DNA from: Palsa-851 sp035534435
GTDB lineage: Bacteria > Chloroflexota > Dormibacteria > Aeolococcales > Aeolococcaceae
DNA length: 64,000 nt
Direction of reading: 5' to 3'
NCBI GenBank assembly: GCA_035534435.1
Contig: DATLRX010000033.1
Location: forward strand, 113,127 to 177,126
The translations under genes were made by a program, and so were the position numbers. Below the pieces are notes generated by a model. It had not been told where the DNA came from, ran no database searches, and was given only the letters and a program-made list of their open reading frames with translations. The first letter of the stretch is position 1. Every line of letters begins with the position of its first letter. Positions 61,456 through 64,000 of this stretch are shown here, one piece after another.

Positions 61456-63999
61456 TTACTCCGTCGGCGGTGCGCTCGGAGGTCCGGCCGCGGCTCCCGC
61501 GACAGCCTCGGCCTTTTCCTTCTTCTCTCTGCGCGCGCCCTTGGGGACGAGCCGCATCTTGACCTCGCCGTCGATGACCTCGACCAACACCTGATCGCCC
61601 GGACCGTGCTTGAGGCGGAGCAACTCCTCGCTGAGCGGATCCTCGATGACGCGCTGGATCACCCTGCGAAGTGGCCGTGCACCGTAGATCTTGTCGAATC
61701 CCTCTGTGACGAGCTTCTCCTTCGCGTCGTCCGCTACCGTGAAGATGAGCTCCTGCGCCGCGAGATGGACCGCCACCTTGGCGAGCATCAGGTCGACGAT
61801 CTGGCGCATCTGCGGATGGTCGAGGCGCTGGAACACCACCACCGCATCGACGCGGTTGAGGAACTCCGGACGGAACTGCTTCTTGAGCTCGTCCATGATG
61901 CTGTCGCGCATCTTGCCGTGCTCGGACGACGACGAGCGCTCGTCCGGGACCGCCGGCTGGAAGCCCAGCGACATGTTGAGCTTCAGACCGTGGACGCCGA
62001 GGTTGCTCGTCATGATGATGATGGTGTTGCTGAAGTTGACGGCCTTGCCCTTGGCGTCGCTCAACCTGCCGTCCTCGAGGATCTGCAACAGCATGTTGAA
62101 GACTTCTGGGTGCGCCTTCTCGATCTCGTCGAACAGCACGACGGAGTACGGGCGCCGGCGAACGGCCTCGGTCAGCTGACCGCCCTCGTCGTAGCCGACG
62201 TAGCCGGGCGGCGATCCGACCAGTCGCGCGGTCGAATGGCGCTCCATGAACTCGCTCATGTCGAGCCGGATGATCGCGTCCTCGTTGTCGAACAGGAAGG
62301 CCGCGAGCGCGCGCGACAGCTCGGTCTTGCCGACACCGGTCGGGCCGAGGAACATGAACGAGCCGATCGGCCGCTTGGCGTCCTTGAGGCCCGCCCGTGC
62401 ACGGCGCACCGCCTGCGAGATGACCTTGACCGCTTCGTCCTGACCGACGATCCGCTTGTGGATCTCCTCCTCCATGCGGAGCAGGCGTGACGTCTCCTCT
62501 TCGACCAGGCGCGAGACAGGAACGCCCGTCCACGACGAGATGATCTCGGCGATGTGCTCCTCCGTGACTTCCGGGATGTTCGCGCCGAGCTCGTCACGCC
62601 ACTTGGTCTCCTGGGAGACGTACTTGTCCTTGAGCTTCTTCTCCTTGTCGCGGAAGTTCGCGGCGGTCTCGTAGTCCTGGGCGGCGATCGCCTCTTCCTT
62701 CTGCGTCTGGAGCTCACGAATCTCGCGCTGCATCGCGCGGAGGTCGTCCGGCGTCGTCGTGAGCTTCATGCGCACGCGCGCGCTCGCCTCGTCGATGAGG
62801 TCGATCGCCTTGTCCGGCAGCGAGCGGTCGCTGACGTATCGCACCGACAGCTCGGCGGCGGCCTTGAGCGCGTCGTCGGTGATGGTGACGCGATGGTGCT
62901 TGTCGTACAGCGGACGGATGCCGTGCAGGATCTCGATGGTCTCGGCGAGGCTGGGCTCGTCGACGAACACCGGCTGGAAGCGACGCTCGAGTGCTGCGTC
63001 CTTCTCGATGTACTTGCGGTACTCGTTGAGCGTGGTGGCGCCGATGCACTGAATCTCACCGCGCGCGAGCGCCGGCTTGAGGATGTTGGCGGCGTCGATG
63101 GCGCCTTCCGCGGCGCCCGCGCCGACCAGCGTGTGCAGCTCGTCGATGAAGAGGATGACCTCGCGCGACGCGCGGATCTCGTCGAGGATCTTCTTCAGGC
63201 GCTCCTCGAACTCGCCGCGGTACTTGGTCCCCGCGACGAGCGCGCCCATGTCGAGCGTGAGGACGCGCTTGCCCATCAGCGACTCGGGGATGTTGCCGAG
63301 GATGATCTGCTGCGCGAGGCCCTCGGCGATCGCCGTCTTGCCGACACCGGGCTCTCCGATGAGCGCCGGGTTGTTCTTGGTACGGCGGCTGAGGATCTGC
63401 ACCACGCGCTCGATCTCCATCGCGCGTCCGATCACGGGATCGAGCGCGTTCTTGATGGCGAGGTCGGTCAGGTCGCGGCAGAACTGATCGAGCAGTGGGG
63501 TCTTGGAAGGCTTCTTCTGAGCCTCCTTGGACTCCTCATCGATGCCCGACTCGTGCAGCAGCTTGTCGATCTCGCCGCGAACCTTCTCGAGGTTTGCGCC
63601 GAGGTCCTCGAGGACGTGGGCCGCGATGCCCTCCCCCTCGATGAGCAGGCCGAGCAGCAGGTGCTCGGTGCCGACGTAGTTGTTGCCCATGCGCCGAGCC
63701 TCTTCAAAGGAGATCTCGATGACCTTCTTGACGCGCGACGTCGGGATGATCTGCTGAATGATGATGCGCTCGTTGCGACCGAGCACTGACTCAATCGTGC
63801 TGCGAACCTTGTTGATCTCCACGCCGAGGTTATTGAGGACCTTGGCCGCAAGTCCCTCGCCCTCACGGAGCAAACCAAGCAGCAGATGCTCTGTGCCGAT
63901 GTACGAGTGATGCGAACGCTCCGCCTCCTCCTGCGCAAGCGTGAGCACCTTCTTCGCCCTTTCGGTGAAGCGCTCGAACGGGTACAAAACCGCCTCCAT
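61456..63999 (-). CDS. clpC: ATP-dependent Clp protease ATPase subunit ClpC
   Basis: Hsp100 unfoldase that feeds ClpP. The 847 residues comprise two ClpN repeats (SYIGTEHLLLGLLREGEG and NNYVGTEHLLLGLLIEGEG), first AAA+ module with Walker A GEPGVGKT at 215-222, the central UVR/ClpC linker (about 430-460, QKEEAIAAQDYETAANFRDK) and second AAA+ module with GPTGVGKTELSRAL. The UVR motif distinguishes ClpC from ClpB. The first residue (ATG at 63997-63999) lies one base from the window end, so its promoter, ribosome binding site and any ctsR/mcsAB neighbours are not visible. Gly/Pro-rich tail. Confidence 0.96.
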   Translation of the reverse strand: MEAVLYPFERFTERAKKVLTLAQEEAERSHHSYIGTEHLLLGLLREGEGLAAKVLNNLGVEINKVRSTIESVLGRNERIIIQQIIPTSRVKKVIEISFEEARRMGNNYVGTEHLLLGLLIEGEGIAAHVLEDLGANLEKVRGEIDKLLHESGIDEESKEAQKKPSKTPLLDQFCRDLTDLAIKNALDPVIGRAMEIERVVQILSRRTKNNPALIGEPGVGKTAIAEGLAQQIILGNIPESLMGKRVLTLDMGALVAGTKYRGEFEERLKKILDEIRASREVILFIDELHTLVGAGAAEGAIDAANILKPALARGEIQCIGATTLNEYRKYIEKDAALERRFQPVFVDEPSLAETIEILHGIRPLYDKHHRVTITDDALKAAAELSVRYVSDRSLPDKAIDLIDEASARVRMKLTTTPDDLRAMQREIRELQTQKEEAIAAQDYETAANFRDKEKKLKDKYVSQETKWRDELGANIPEVTEEHIAEIISSWTGVPVSRLVEEETSRLLRMEEEIHKRIVGQDEAVKVISQAVRRARAGLKDAKRPIGSFMFLGPTGVGKTELSRALAAFLFDNEDAIIRLDMSEFMERHSTARLVGSPPGYVGYDEGGQLTEAVRRRPYSVVLFDEIEKAHPEVFNMLLQILEDGRLSDAKGKAVNFSNTIIIMTSNLGVHGLKLNMSLGFQPAVPDERSSSSEHGKMRDSIMDELKKQFRPEFLNRVDAVVVFQRLDHPQMRQIVDLMLAKVAVHLAAQELIFTVADDAKEKLVTEGFDKIYGARPLRRVIQRVIEDPLSEELLRLKHGPGDQVLVEVIDGEVKMRLVPKGARREKKEKAEAVAGAAAGPPSAPPTE

Positions 64000-64000
64000 T

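Overview
This is a 64 kb chromosomal segment from a free-living bacterium with high G+C content (by eye around 70%) and very tight gene packing. Most genes lie on the minus strand. There is no rRNA, tRNA, CRISPR array, insertion sequence or prophage that I can see, and no intergenic gap exceeds about 250 bp. The gene set points to a Terrabacteria-type organism such as Chloroflexota, Dormibacterota or an actinobacterial relative. The reasons are: rpmE/prfA/prmC/tsaC/wecA leading into the ATP synthase operon; CIRCE control of groESL; a Gram-positive type SOS box at uvrA; a DtxR-type iron box; a CdaA/CdaR c-di-AMP pair; ClpC; a UPF0182 membrane protein; and MurA carrying Asp in place of the catalytic Cys. 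The phylum is inference.

Layout. 1-3.4 kb: 3'-truncated asnB, groEL, groES with CIRCE. 3.4-6.7 kb: iron permease, DtxR-family regulator with an iron box on its stop codon, tsaD, rimI. 6.8-10.3 kb (plus strand): ABC-2 exporter with a histidine kinase/response regulator pair. 10.3-12.3 kb: thiL-tsaE-tsaB. 12.5-13.6 kb: secreted CHAP-domain wall hydrolase behind a structured leader. 13.6-19.5 kb: apparent operon argF-cdaA-cdaR-glmS-acpS/nnrD fusion. 19.5-24.6 kb: GT9 glycosyltransferase, MreB-like protein, murA, class I FBP aldolase, DinB-like protein. 24.6-34.1 kb: F-type ATP synthase (atpZ, atpI-like, B, E, F, H, A, G, D, C) followed without a break by a split ACAD10/11-type kinase and acyl-CoA dehydrogenase. 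34.1-40.4 kb: wecA/tagO, glyA, tsaC, prmC, prfA, DUF1385, rpmE. 40.4-46.5 kb: radical SAM protein, alpha/beta hydrolase, small membrane protein, HtrA protease, RHH-like protein, UPF0104 membrane protein, DegV. 46.5-50.3 kb: plsY, a lysophospholipid-type acyltransferase, a GlpX-like protein lacking metal ligands, a lipoprotein. 50.4-58.2 kb: pyrG, then a surface/envelope-like cluster read toward it (UPF0182, MBL hydrolase, HtrA pseudoprotease, degenerate MBL protein). 58.3-64 kb: uvrA with SOS box, clpC.

How the genes fit together. The window carries a complete bacterial t6A set (tsaB, tsaC, tsaD, tsaE) at three places. It also holds much of early wall synthesis (glmS, murA, wecA, MreB-like, CHAP hydrolase), c-di-AMP signalling placed beside glmS, and a fatty-acid-to-glycerolipid neighbourhood (DegV, PlsY, LPLAT). 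The most unusual content is a set of enzyme-family proteins whose catalytic or metal residues are replaced: GlpX-like, HtrA-like, MBL-like and the DtxR-family regulator. Two genes (tsaD, atpZ) appear to begin at CTG codons overlapping the upstream stop as CTGA. Several new candidate regulatory elements were read directly from the sequence.
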